A stretch of 64,000 nucleotides of DNA from JBGPTF01 sp041490445. Lineage in GTDB: Bacteria; Acidobacteriota; Terriglobia; Acidiferrales; UBA7541. Below are positions 36,160 to 44,178 of this stretch, in pieces. Under the pieces are notes generated by a model. It saw only the letters and a list, made by a program, of their open reading frames with translations, ran no database searches and was not told the origin of the DNA. The stretch covers positions 1-64,000 of the forward strand of contig JBGPTF010000012.1 of NCBI GenBank assembly GCA_041490445.1. The letters are read 5' to 3'. Made by a program: the position numbers and the translations under genes. Each line of letters opens with the position of its first letter. Positions within the stretch are counted from its first letter, which is position 1.

Positions 36160-37053
36160 GTGGACCAGCAACAGCTCGAACAAGTCGTTCAGGCCATCAC
36201 CGAAGAAATCCTCAGCTATCTCGGCGCGCCGCGCAGCGAGGGGCTCTGCGGCCTCGACATTGACGAGCTGGTTTGCCCCGGTTGCGACCAGCGATGCGCC
36301 GAAATGTGCGCCCGCAAGACGCGCAAGGTCCTCGACGCGGGCGCGGCGCGCATCTCCGCCGGCGCCGACGTCAAGAAGATCGACGCCGACATCGCCCGCC
36401 TGATTGACCACACCCTGCTCAAGCCCGAAGCCGGCCGCAACGATATCGTCAAGCTCTGCCAGGAAGCCATGCGCTACGGCTTCGCTTCCGTCTGCGTGAA
36501 TCCGTGGTACGTCTCGCTTGCCGCCGAGCAGATTCGCGGCTCGCAAGTGAAAGTCTGCACCGTCGTCGGCTTTCCGCTCGGCGCCACGCTTCCGCAAGTC
36601 AAGATTTTCGAAGCCGAGGAAGTGCTGAAGCTCGGCGCCGAAGAGATTGACATGGTCATCAACGTCGGCGCGCTCAAATCCGGGCAGGACGACGTCGTGG
36701 AATCCGACATTCGCGGCGTGGTCGAAGCCAGCCATCGCGGCGGCGCCATCTGCAAAGTGATTCTCGAGACGGCGCTGCTCTCGGTCGAAGAAAAAGTTCG
36801 CGGCACCCTCGCCTCGAAGCGCGCCAGCGCCGATTTCGTGAAGACCTCGACCGGCTTCGGCCCCGGCGGCGCCACCGCCGAAGACGTTGCCCTGATGCGC
36901 TGCCTCGTCGGCGGCGAGATTGGCGTCAAGGCCGCCGGCGGCGTTCGCACCCTCGAAGACCTCAAGAAAATGGTTGCCGCCGGGGCCACCCGCATCGGCG
37001 CCAGCGCCAGCGTAAAAATCCTCGAACAAGCCGGCGCCCTCGCCGCCGATTAA
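36160..37053 (+). CDS. deoC: Deoxyribose-phosphate aldolase with Cys-rich N-terminal extension
   Basis: 297 residues; the aldolase core starts near residue 75. GTG start. Core motifs: LIDHTLLKPEAG, VCTVVGFPLGATL, EIDMVINVGALKSG, CKVILETALL and FVKTSTGFGPGGAT, with the Schiff-base Lys in the last. The extension has an amphipathic helix (LEQVVQAITEEILSYL, 6-21), as in microcompartment encapsulation peptides, then a Cys cluster C39, C42, C46, C50 (CPGCDQRCAEMC), which could bind Zn or Fe-S. It cleaves deoxyribose-5-phosphate to acetaldehyde and glyceraldehyde-3-phosphate. The hpt-rpiB-deoC order fits nucleoside and pentose salvage; no shell protein lies in the window. Confidence 0.9.
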   Translation: MDQQQLEQVVQAITEEILSYLGAPRSEGLCGLDIDELVCPGCDQRCAEMCARKTRKVLDAGAARISAGADVKKIDADIARLIDHTLLKPEAGRNDIVKLCQEAMRYGFASVCVNPWYVSLAAEQIRGSQVKVCTVVGFPLGATLPQVKIFEAEEVLKLGAEEIDMVINVGALKSGQDDVVESDIRGVVEASHRGGAICKVILETALLSVEEKVRGTLASKRASADFVKTSTGFGPGGATAEDVALMRCLVGGEIGVKAAGGVRTLEDLKKMVAAGATRIGASASVKILEQAGALAAD

Positions 37054-37110
37054 GCCGAAATTTTCCAGAACGTGGATCGTTTTCCTGAAGGGACAGGTCC
37101 GTGCCCTAGG

Positions 37111-38103
37111 TCACTCGGACCTGGGCTCCTTTCTTCGCTTGGGCTTTGTTCGCGGCTCTTCCTCCGCTGCCAACCCCTCAGGCAACATGTGATCAAGATC
37201 GCGTAGCATCATGTGCAGCGCGCGGGGGTCCATGCCGAATTCTTCTGGGAACGGTCCATGCGTCATAAACTCAGCGGCACGCCGGAATCGGCGCAGGGCG
37301 TTCTTGGCTTCTTCATGGTCGCCTGCCTTGGCCGCTCTATACGCTTCCATGCCAAGCTCGTACAACCAAGGTAATTCTTCGCGAACCAAGCTGGAGAATA
37401 CGAGAATTGGAAAGTTAGGATCGTCCGGCTTCTCACCTAGCGTATGCGCCAGCTCATGCAGCATCATTGGATGCATCCGGCCAAAGCGGCGAAAGCGGCC
37501 GAACCGCTCCCCTTGCGTTGAAACCACCTCCGCCACTTCTCGCAACCGCGTTTCTAACGAGCGGACTCCCGCGACAAGTTCCTCTAGGATTTGGTGCTGA
37601 CTGCGAATTGGTCTCGCTTGCTCCACCTGAGCGGGAATCAAGTCCTTCCGCTTCTCAAACTCAGGCCACAATGCTTCAAAGAGCTGTTTAGCCCGCGCCT
37701 CTGGAACCGGCTGGGCCGCAGCGCGATTAACCGACTGAATAACCTCACTCAAGCCTTCCTGATCTACTTTCTTGGCCTGAAACTGTGCCAGCGGACCGCT
37801 GATCTCGCTAAACTCAAGGTCCAACAACAACGGAATGACCAGACTCCCCTTAAGTGACTTTGCCAATGAACCTGCCTCGAACAGAATCCAGGGAGACGCA
37901 AGATTCTCACGAGTTATGCAGATGATGCCGAAATTCGATGCTTCTAGCTCTTTGGCTATCGCTTCTCCCCATCGCTCACCGGCAGCCACGTCCGTCTCCG
38001 AGAGCCACGGTGCCACGTAGTGAAGGACAAGAGGTATCCAGTCATGTAGGGCCTGCGCCAGTGCTTGGCTGCGCGCACCGCTCCAACCAATGAACACCTT
38101 CAT
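37111..38103 (-). CDS. TIR-domain protein
   Basis: 330 residues. An N-terminal TIR domain (1-130) starts KVFIGWSGARSQALAQALHDW and contains ITRENLASPWILFEAGSLAKSL; Glu76 in this motif is the position of the catalytic Glu of NAD-cleaving TIR proteins. The middle part is helical and charged (LEELVAGVRSLETRLREVAEVV). The C-terminal part lists FEKRKDLIP and HPMMLHELAHTLGEKPDD and ends with an acidic/basic tail. The HELAH here is HExxH-like but without family support as a protease. A defence or signalling role is inferred. Convergent with deoC, 57 bp apart. Confidence 0.78.
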   Translation of the reverse strand: MKVFIGWSGARSQALAQALHDWIPLVLHYVAPWLSETDVAAGERWGEAIAKELEASNFGIICITRENLASPWILFEAGSLAKSLKGSLVIPLLLDLEFSEISGPLAQFQAKKVDQEGLSEVIQSVNRAAAQPVPEARAKQLFEALWPEFEKRKDLIPAQVEQARPIRSQHQILEELVAGVRSLETRLREVAEVVSTQGERFGRFRRFGRMHPMMLHELAHTLGEKPDDPNFPILVFSSLVREELPWLYELGMEAYRAAKAGDHEEAKNALRRFRRAAEFMTHGPFPEEFGMDPRALHMMLRDLDHMLPEGLAAEEEPRTKPKRRKEPRSE

Positions 38104-38458
38104 GGGCGGCCTCTCATTGCTGCTGTATGTTCCTGGAGAGTGTAAACCGCAGGTTACGTCAACACAAGGGTATCAGGCGAGGTTGAGCTATGTTGCAGTC
38201 TGATCTGGGAAGGACAGGAGTTTTGGAAAGACTCGTTCAGAAACTGGCGATTTATCCGCCGCATTCGTTAATGGGAGGAACCTCCACCGAGGAATCTACC
38301 CTCTCGAATGCCGCCTGCAAAGACGGCAGGATGTGCCGCAATTCTGTTCGTAGGTGCGGTTCGCTTGTCTCCGGTTTGTGGAGTCCGGTGGACTCTACCG
38401 GAGTCCCGACACCGGACCCGAGCGGAGCCGAGGGGCGATCCGCCCGCTTCGCGCGAAT

Positions 38459-38480
38459 CCCCGAGGCGGGAGCCTCGGGG
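38459..38480. repeat. Perfect 22-nt hairpin
   Basis: CCCCGAGGC, loop GGGA, GCCTCGGGG: a 9-bp perfect stem. Similar in shape to the hairpin at 38521-38542. Confidence 0.6.
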
Positions 38481-38520
38481 CACGGCAGCCAGAACGTGCG
38501 CGAACGAACAAGAGGACAAG

Positions 38521-38542
38521 CCCCCAGGCTCCGGCCTGGGGG
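38521..38542. repeat. Perfect 22-nt hairpin, second copy type
   Basis: CCCCCAGGC, loop TCCG, GCCTGGGGG: a 9-bp perfect stem, 62 nt after the start of the first. Neither is followed by a T-run, so a terminator role is unlikely. Confidence 0.6.
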
Positions 38543-38699
38543 CCACGGGCTGCGATTCACGCGCTGCGGGCCGAGAAGCGGCACGCCTTGAATAAATGCG
38601 AGGTAACTATCCCATGGCAACAAGTATGGAACAATGTCGTGACAGGGCACCAGTCAGTAATTGACCATGGTAGTTTATCTGTGATAGATAACTCTCCCA

Positions 38700-39023
38700 A
38701 TGCCATTCTGCAATGCGTGGGAACGCGACACACATTTCGTCAAGCATGGGGACAAGTTTCGTGCCGCCGATGCGCTGGAATATGAGCGGATAGCAGATGC
38801 GTTTATGTTCGGAGCACAAGGGCAAGATGCTCAAGAGTGCATCCGTCCAAACGGCGTGGATCGAGTGAGATTTGATTTTTGGACTCGTTATTTCTGTGTC
38901 TCACGTCTTGATCCAGTCCCAGAATGTCTGAGAACTTTTTATCCCGTTGAGAGGGTTACCATTGCCTACCACGGGGGTTCGGCAAGATACTTGCAGTATG
39001 AATGCGGTAGAATAGGCTTATGA
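38700..39023 (+). CDS. Small nuclease-toxin-like protein
   Basis: 107 residues. Residues 11-81 carry the pattern THFVKHGDKF, ALEYERIADAF, ECIRPNG, RVRFDFWTRYF, RTFYP, which I recognise from C-terminal toxin domains of polymorphic (RHS/hemagglutinin-type) secreted toxins, probably of the barnase/EndoU/colicin-like nuclease class; H12/H16, R56 and T62 are candidate active-site residues. It is free-standing with no secretion or repeat region. Start is the first ATG after an in-frame TAG. The stop overlaps the next start by 4 bp. Base composition is lower in GC than the core genes. Family assignment is from memory of the motif only. Confidence 0.6.
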   Translation: MPFCNAWERDTHFVKHGDKFRAADALEYERIADAFMFGAQGQDAQECIRPNGVDRVRFDFWTRYFCVSRLDPVPECLRTFYPVERVTIAYHGGSARYLQYECGRIGL

Positions 39024-39355
39024 ACTATAGATGCCCAGTGTGCATGTATCCACGACTCCCTTATCCGCCAAGGGCGTATCATATCTGTCCGTGTTGCAGC
39101 ACAGAATTCGGAAATGACGACGCCGACCATTCTTACGAACAATTGCGAGAGATGTGGGTGGCGGGCGGGGCTAATTGGTTTTTTGGGAGACCGCCAGAAG
39201 GATGGAATCCTTGGTTGCAGTTGATAGAGGGTGCACATTTAGAAGCTGTCCCAATATTCGCACAGAACGTTAGAACTCAAGCAGTAATTCGCGTTGAATC
39301 TGGTATTTTGCGTGCACCTGCCTATGCCAATTCTGTCTGTTTTCATTTGTTGTGA
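39020..39355 (+). CDS. CPCC-family Cys-rich protein, possible immunity protein
   Basis: 111 residues. N-terminal Cys pairs C5/C8 (CPVC) and C23-C26 (CPCC) separated by the PPRAYHIC segment, then DADHSYEQLREMWVAGGANWFFG, the pattern of the Cys_rich_CPCC family of small proteins often next to toxins. Coupled to the preceding toxin-like gene by ATGA. An immunity or partner role is inferred from position only. The last 10 codons overlap the next gene's start. Confidence 0.68.
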   Translation: MNYRCPVCMYPRLPYPPRAYHICPCCSTEFGNDDADHSYEQLREMWVAGGANWFFGRPPEGWNPWLQLIEGAHLEAVPIFAQNVRTQAVIRVESGILRAPAYANSVCFHLL

Positions 39356-39767
39356 AAAAGTAGTGATCGACAAGAACGAGTCAGCGTCTCTGATCTGCCT
39401 CTTCACTGACGTTAAGGGAGAGATTCCCCCCGAGGCACCAGAACTTCCACCGAACGCTGCGGCACCAAAAGAGTGGGCTGCTTTTACCATGTGGAACTGG
39501 GAACACGCCGATGTGGGTGAATATATCCAATGGTTTGAGGTATTGTATCCTGATGGCACGCCATTCCTTGAAAGACGCCAAGTGAGAGTTGTCAAAGAGG
39601 AGAACAAACCAAGAAGCCAGGTGACCATCAATGTGCAGGGAATACCAGTTGGCAGAAATGGCAGATACACCGTGCGAGTTTGGCTTGAACGGGACGGCAT
39701 CATCGTCGTTCAACCACATTCTGTTTACCTAAACGTTGAGTTTACGAGAGGCGTGGCCGTTCAATGA
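39324..39767 (+). CDS. Small protein of unknown function in the toxin-like cassette
   Basis: 147 residues from the ATG at 39324, inside the end of the CPCC gene. A longer TTG start at 39294 is possible. The sequence starts PILSVFICCEKVVIDKNESAS LICLFTDV and has beta-rich segments YIQWFEVLYPDGTPF and YTVRVWLERDGIIVV, resembling the layout of DUF6941-type proteins (a small beta-sandwich), which is a weak guess. Stop overlaps the next start by 4 bp. Confidence 0.6.
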   Translation: MPILSVFICCEKVVIDKNESASLICLFTDVKGEIPPEAPELPPNAAAPKEWAAFTMWNWEHADVGEYIQWFEVLYPDGTPFLERRQVRVVKEENKPRSQVTINVQGIPVGRNGRYTVRVWLERDGIIVVQPHSVYLNVEFTRGVAVQ

Positions 39768-39907
39768 AAAGTGGCAAGCGAACTCGATTACATCCCAAGC
39801 CTGAAGTAGAAAAGAAAATGCAGCCGATCACGCGCGGCGCTTTTAAGTCTTTGCTGAAGAGAGCTATTGCTACACCTGCTTTGAAGCCCGCTCCAAAATC
39901 AGCTTGA
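39764..39907 (+). CDS. 47-residue basic protein, last gene of the cassette
   Basis: Starts with an ATG overlapping the previous stop (ATGA). Sequence begins MKSGKRTRLHPKPEVEKKMQ and ends in a helical region (ITRGAFKSLLKRAIATPAL). Very basic, no family known. Its last third lies antisense to the IS1595 remnant, so the C-terminus may be altered. The chain of overlaps from 38700 supports expression. Confidence 0.5.
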   Translation: MKSGKRTRLHPKPEVEKKMQPITRGAFKSLLKRAIATPALKPAPKSA

Positions 39908-40098
39908 ATTGCAGGTTTCCCAAGTGGCGGCGGTTGTACCGGAAGCAGTATTTGTCGAGATAGTCTTATAAATACTGCCACGAGACGGAATCGTAGACAC
40001 CGCCGAGTCCGCGCTTGATTAAGCTCCAAAGCCCTTCAACGATACCGAGACGCACGTTCCCGGGAACGTAGACATTATTGGCGCGGTGGATCGCTCGT
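39870..40098 (-). pseudogene. 3' remnant of an IS1595-type transposase
   Basis: Minus-strand reading gives GNVRLGIVEGLWSLIKRG, GVYDSVSWQYL, a TAA stop, then DYLDKYCFRYNRRHLGN, the C-terminal DDE signature of IS1595 transposases. The in-frame stop and missing N-terminal part show it is dead. It marks the right border of the accessory cassette. Confidence 0.72.
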
Positions 40099-40201
40099 CT
40101 CCTGCCGCCTATCACCCACCACCTATCACCTCTCTCCCCTCCCCCCAAAGTCCACAGCCACTCCGATTTGCAATTTGCCCTCATCCTCGCTACCCTACGG
40201 C

Positions 40202-40744
40202 ATGAAACAGACAAAGAAACGACCCGCCCCGCTCGCTCTTCCGGAGAAAGAACAAACCGACATCAGCTATCACCAGCGCTGCTGCACCATCTGCAAACAC
40301 CCGCAGTGCTTCTTCATCGAACTCGACTTCCTCGATTGGCGCAGCCCCGCCGCCATCTCGAAACGCTACGGCATCCACGACCGCGCCTCTCTCTACCGCC
40401 ACGCCCACGCCACTGGCTTGTTCGCCTATCGCCGACGCAACATCGCCATGGCGCTCGACAATATCATCGAGCGCGCCGACGAAGTGAAAGTCACCGGCAG
40501 CGCCGTCGTCCGCGCCATTCGCGCCCGCACCCGCATCAGCGACGAAGGCGAATGGGTTGATCCGCCGACTCGCAGCATCGTCACGCACCTCCAAGCGCCC
40601 CCCGTCGGCTCAAACGACCCCTTCGCGCCGCTAAGCCGTGCAGGATCAGCAGATACAGTTCCGTCCTGGCCCGACCGTGACGGCTACTGGCAGATGTATC
40701 TACCCGCAACAAAAAATCAAACAAAAAGCGAGCCAACCACTTGA
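40202..40744 (+). CDS. Conserved acidobacterial protein of unknown function
   Basis: 180 residues from the ATG at 40202. Motifs CTICKHPQCFFIELDFLDWRSP, ISKRYGIHDRASLYRHAHA, RRRNIAMALDNIIERADEV and VRAIRARTRISDEGEWVDPPT. The middle looks like a helix-turn-helix with an upstream C/H cluster (CTIC-H-x-x-C) that may bind zinc, as in phage-terminase small subunits, but this is only resemblance. I know this protein type as widespread, multi-copy and unassigned in acidobacteria. Confidence 0.7.
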   Translation: MKQTKKRPAPLALPEKEQTDISYHQRCCTICKHPQCFFIELDFLDWRSPAAISKRYGIHDRASLYRHAHATGLFAYRRRNIAMALDNIIERADEVKVTGSAVVRAIRARTRISDEGEWVDPPTRSIVTHLQAPPVGSNDPFAPLSRAGSADTVPSWPDRDGYWQMYLPATKNQTKSEPTT

Positions 40745-40860
40745 AAATAAACAGTACGACTCGCGCCAAGTCGCAACAAAAACACACTTCTTGCGGAAGC
40801 GGTATTTCTCGGGCGGCATCGCGCGCCCTAGTCGGCGGCGAGGGCGCGCGGCGGCTCACC

Positions 40861-40869
40861 TGCTATAAT
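40861..40869 (+). promoter_or_regulatory. Extended -10 promoter for the GAF-PP2C gene
   Basis: TGCTATAAT is a consensus extended -10 (TGnTATAAT) 94 bp before the start at 40963. No -35 match at 17 bp, consistent with extended -10 promoters. Confidence 0.5.
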
Positions 40870-40962
40870 GGAAACTTCGCAGTGCCCGCGAAGCCGGCGA
40901 ACTGCCTGGCGCGGCGGCTTCGGGCTCAGGGAGCTGCGGCAAGCGCACACAAACGGGGACGC

Positions 40963-42720
40963 ATGGATTCTGTCGAATTAAAACCAACGAACGAGATCTC
41001 TGCCGAGACGCTGGCCATCCTGGCCGACATCGCGCAGGAGATCAACGCCTCGCTCAATCTCGACGAGGTGCTGGCGCGCGCGGCGGCGCAGATCAAGCGG
41101 CTGATTGATTTCGAAATCTTCGCCATCCTGCTGCCCGAAGAGGGCACGGACCAGCTTTATTTCCGCTTTGCCATCGGGCATCGCCAGGAAGTGGTGGAGA
41201 ACTGGCGCATCCCGATCGGGCAGGGAATTACGGGGACGGTGGCGGCGACGGGCCATGCGGTGCGCGTCGCCGACGTGCGCAAGGACCCGCGGTACCTCAA
41301 CGCGCTCGACGCGGTGCAGTCGGAGCTGGCGGTGCCCCTGCTGGTCCATGGAAAAGTGATTGGCGTGCTCGACATCCAGAGCCACGATCTCGATTACTTC
41401 ACCCCCGGCCAGCAGAACATCCTGACGCTGGTGGCCAGCCGCATTGCGGGCGCGATCGAGAATGCGAAGCTTTTCGAGCGCGTGACGCGCCAGGCGGAAA
41501 CGCTGCTCCTGCTGAACGAAGTAGGGAGCGAAGCCAGCCGCTTGTCGGACGTCGAGCAGGTGCTCCATCGCGCGGTCGAGCTGGTGAAGCGCGTGATTGA
41601 TTACCAGATTTTCAGCATCCTGCTCTACGACGAGCAGGAAAAGGTGTTTCGCCACCGCGTCAACGTGAAATTCGGGCAGCAAATCAGCGAGAAGCACAAG
41701 GTGTCGGCGCACGAGGGCATCGTCGGCGCGGCGGCCGCGCTCGGGCGGCCGATTGTCGTGCCCGACGTGAGCATGGACCCGCGGTATCTGATGCTCAATC
41801 CGGAAACGCGGTCGGAGCTGGCCGTGCCGCTGGTGTACAAGAACCGCGTGATCGGCGTGATGGATCTCGAAAGCCCGCAACTGAATTATTTCACGCCGGA
41901 TCACGTCCAGGCGCTGACGATTCTGGGCGCGCATCTGGCCGTATCCATCGAAAACGCGCGGCTCTACGAGCAGGTGTCGCGGGACGAGGCGCGCATGGAC
42001 CGCGATTTGCAGGCGGCGAAGCGCTTGCAGGGCGCGCTGCTGCCCGCGGTGCCGGGACCGGAGTTCGGCCTCGAGATTGCCGCGCGGTACGTTGGGGCGC
42101 GCGAGCTGTGCGGTGACTTGTACGACTTCGTGCGCTACGGCCCGCAGGAGTTGGGCATCGCCATGGGCGACGTCAGCGGGAAGGGCGCGGCGGCGGCGCT
42201 CTACGGCGCGGCGGCGATCGGAATTCTGCGCAGCTTGGCGGCGCAGAAGCTGCGGCCCGCCGAAATGCTGCGCGCGATGAATCAGGTGATCGGCGAGCGG
42301 CGCATCGAAGGCCGCTTTATGACCCTGTGCTTCGCGACGTGGCATCGCGGGCGGCACAAGCTGCGCATCGCCAACGCCGGGCAGGAGCAGCCGTTCCTCG
42401 CGCGCAACGGCAAGTGCGAAAAAGTGAAGCTGGTTGGCTTCCCGCTGGGCATGGAGGAAGACGTCACGTACGACGAAGTGAGCCTGCAGCTCGAGCCGGG
42501 CGACGTCCTCGTGTTCCACTCCGACGGATTCGGCGAGACGCAAAGCCACAACGGCCGCTTTTTCGGCAACGACCGCCTGTGCGAGATTGTGGCCGCGAAC
42601 ATGCGCCTCTCCACATCCGCGCTCGCGGATCTATTGCTCGAAGAAGTGGACAAATTTTCCGGCGGCGCGCCCGCGGCCGACGACCGGACGCTGGTTGTGT
42701 TGAAGGTTCGCAAGAAATGA
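40963..42720 (+). CDS. GAF-GAF-PP2C (SpoIIE/RsbU-like) Ser/Thr phosphatase
   Basis: 585 residues. Two GAF domains (about 20-175 and 190-350), each with NLDEVL/VEQVLHRA entries and SELAVPLL / SELAVPLVYKNRVIGVMDLES cores, then a coiled linker and a PP2C-type phosphatase at 380-580 with metal-binding Asp residues in CGDLYDFV, AMGDVSGKGAAAAL and VFHSDGFGE. Such proteins dephosphorylate anti-anti-sigma factors in stress pathways after ligand sensing by GAF. ATG start chosen over a long upstream frame. Its stop overlaps lysA by 4 bp. Confidence 0.92.
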   Translation: MDSVELKPTNEISAETLAILADIAQEINASLNLDEVLARAAAQIKRLIDFEIFAILLPEEGTDQLYFRFAIGHRQEVVENWRIPIGQGITGTVAATGHAVRVADVRKDPRYLNALDAVQSELAVPLLVHGKVIGVLDIQSHDLDYFTPGQQNILTLVASRIAGAIENAKLFERVTRQAETLLLLNEVGSEASRLSDVEQVLHRAVELVKRVIDYQIFSILLYDEQEKVFRHRVNVKFGQQISEKHKVSAHEGIVGAAAALGRPIVVPDVSMDPRYLMLNPETRSELAVPLVYKNRVIGVMDLESPQLNYFTPDHVQALTILGAHLAVSIENARLYEQVSRDEARMDRDLQAAKRLQGALLPAVPGPEFGLEIAARYVGARELCGDLYDFVRYGPQELGIAMGDVSGKGAAAALYGAAAIGILRSLAAQKLRPAEMLRAMNQVIGERRIEGRFMTLCFATWHRGRHKLRIANAGQEQPFLARNGKCEKVKLVGFPLGMEEDVTYDEVSLQLEPGDVLVFHSDGFGETQSHNGRFFGNDRLCEIVAANMRLSTSALADLLLEEVDKFSGGAPAADDRTLVVLKVRKK

Positions 42721-43997
42721 GCCGCGCGCGCGCGGTCGCCGACCCGGCGGAGTACACGCCGGGATTCTCCTATCGTGCGGGAAAACTGTTTTGCGAGCGC
42801 GTGGCGCTGTCGTCGCTCGCAGAACGCGCCGGTACGCCCGCGTACGTGTACAGCCGCGCGAATCTGGAAGCGGCGTACCGGCGGATGGATGCGGCGTTCC
42901 GCGGAATGCCGCACACGATCTGTTATGCGGTGAAGGCGAATTCGAATCTTTCCATCCTTCGGCTGTTCGCGCGGCTCGGCAGCAACTTCGACATCGTTTC
43001 GGGCGGCGAGTTCTACCGCTTGCGTCGGATCGGCGTGCCGGGGCGGCGAATTGTTTTTTCCGGCGTGGGAAAGTCACGCGAGGAAATCCGCGAAGCGTTG
43101 CGCGCGGGGATTCTGCTGTTCAATGTCGAATCGGAAGCCGAGCTGGAAATTCTCGCTTCCGAGGCTTCACGATTGCGGCGAGCGGCGCCTGCCGCGCTGC
43201 GCATCAATCCGGATGTGGAAGCGGGCGGACATCCGCACATTTCGACCGGACACCACCGGCACAAATTCGGCGTGGACCTCGGGGATGCGCGCCGGCTCTA
43301 CCGCGCGTATCGCGATTCGCGGTGGATTTGCTGGCAGGGAATCAGCGCGCATATCGGCTCGCAGATCGTGAGCCTCGCGCCGTTTCGCCGCTCCGCGCGG
43401 CGCATGGCGGCGTTCGTGCGCGAGTTGCGCGGCATGGGCATCGCGCTGCGCTTTTTCGATTTCGGCGGCGGGCTCGGCGTGCGGTACACGTCGGAGCAAC
43501 CGGCGGACGTGCGCGACTACGCGGAAACGATTGTGCGCGAAGTGAAGCCCCTCGGCCTGCACCTGCTGCTCGAGCCGGGCCGCATCCTGATCGGACCGGC
43601 AGGCGTCTTGCTCGCGCGCGTGCTGTACACGAAGCGCACGCGAGGAAAAGATTTCGTGATCGTGGACGCGGCGATGAACGACCTGATCCGCCCCGCGCTG
43701 TACGACGCCGTGCATCCGGCAACCGCGGCGGTGCGCCCGCCGCGGCCGCGCAAAAAGATTCGCGCGGACATCGTCGGCCCGGTTTGCGAAACGGGAGACT
43801 GCTTCCTTCACGATTGGCCGCTCGAGAAGCCCGAGCCCGGAGACCTGCTGGTGTTCTGGGTCGCCGGCGCGTACGGATTCATCCAGGCGTCGAACTACAA
43901 TTCGCGCCCGCGACCGTGCGAGGTTCTCGTTGAGGGAAGCCGTTTCCGCGTCATCCGCCGCCGCGAAACGCGCGCCGATCTCATCCGAGGCGAGTAA
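42717..43997 (+). CDS. lysA: Diaminopimelate decarboxylase
   Basis: 426 residues. PLP-dependent decarboxylation of meso-diaminopimelate to lysine. The PLP lysine is in CYAVKANSN; HIGSQI, FDFGGGLGV and LLEPGRILIGPAG and GPVCETGDCF match the alanine-racemase-like family IV decarboxylases. Start is the ATG overlapping the upstream phosphatase stop. Longer in-frame upstream reading is rejected because it lies in the phosphatase gene. Confidence 0.93.
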   Translation: MSRARAVADPAEYTPGFSYRAGKLFCERVALSSLAERAGTPAYVYSRANLEAAYRRMDAAFRGMPHTICYAVKANSNLSILRLFARLGSNFDIVSGGEFYRLRRIGVPGRRIVFSGVGKSREEIREALRAGILLFNVESEAELEILASEASRLRRAAPAALRINPDVEAGGHPHISTGHHRHKFGVDLGDARRLYRAYRDSRWICWQGISAHIGSQIVSLAPFRRSARRMAAFVRELRGMGIALRFFDFGGGLGVRYTSEQPADVRDYAETIVREVKPLGLHLLLEPGRILIGPAGVLLARVLYTKRTRGKDFVIVDAAMNDLIRPALYDAVHPATAAVRPPRPRKKIRADIVGPVCETGDCFLHDWPLEKPEPGDLLVFWVAGAYGFIQASNYNSRPRPCEVLVEGSRFRVIRRRETRADLIRGE

Positions 43998-44178
43998 CCT
44001 CCCAGAAAATCAACACGCTCCAAATATACGGAAAGATCGCCGTGACAGTGTCCGAGAGGGGAGTGCCGCAAACCAGGTGCGGTACTACTCGTGGATATGA
44101 GCAGGTTGACAACAGAGGCCTCCAAGACTAAGGTTGTCGCACGTTTCTTCCATCGATCCTTTTGGCGGAGGACTTGCC

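Larger units (their letters stand above)
38104..38699. other. 596-bp non-coding stretch with strong hairpins
   Basis: No supported gene. Short frames here are GC-rich, low-complexity and overlap each other on both strands. Besides the two hairpins listed separately, GAGTCC-GGT-GGACTC near 38380-38397 is another palindrome. It borders the accessory cassette that follows. Confidence 0.5.

Noticed and set aside
34450..37029. 859-residue frame antisense to hpt, rpiB and deoC
   Set aside because: Spans several real genes and has no recognisable domain.
37420..37480. HExxH-like HELAH in the TIR protein as a metalloprotease site
   Set aside because: No third ligand or family context; probably chance.
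38252..38650. Several overlapping short frames on both strands
   Set aside because: Produced by GC-rich hairpin sequence; no ribosome sites or motifs.
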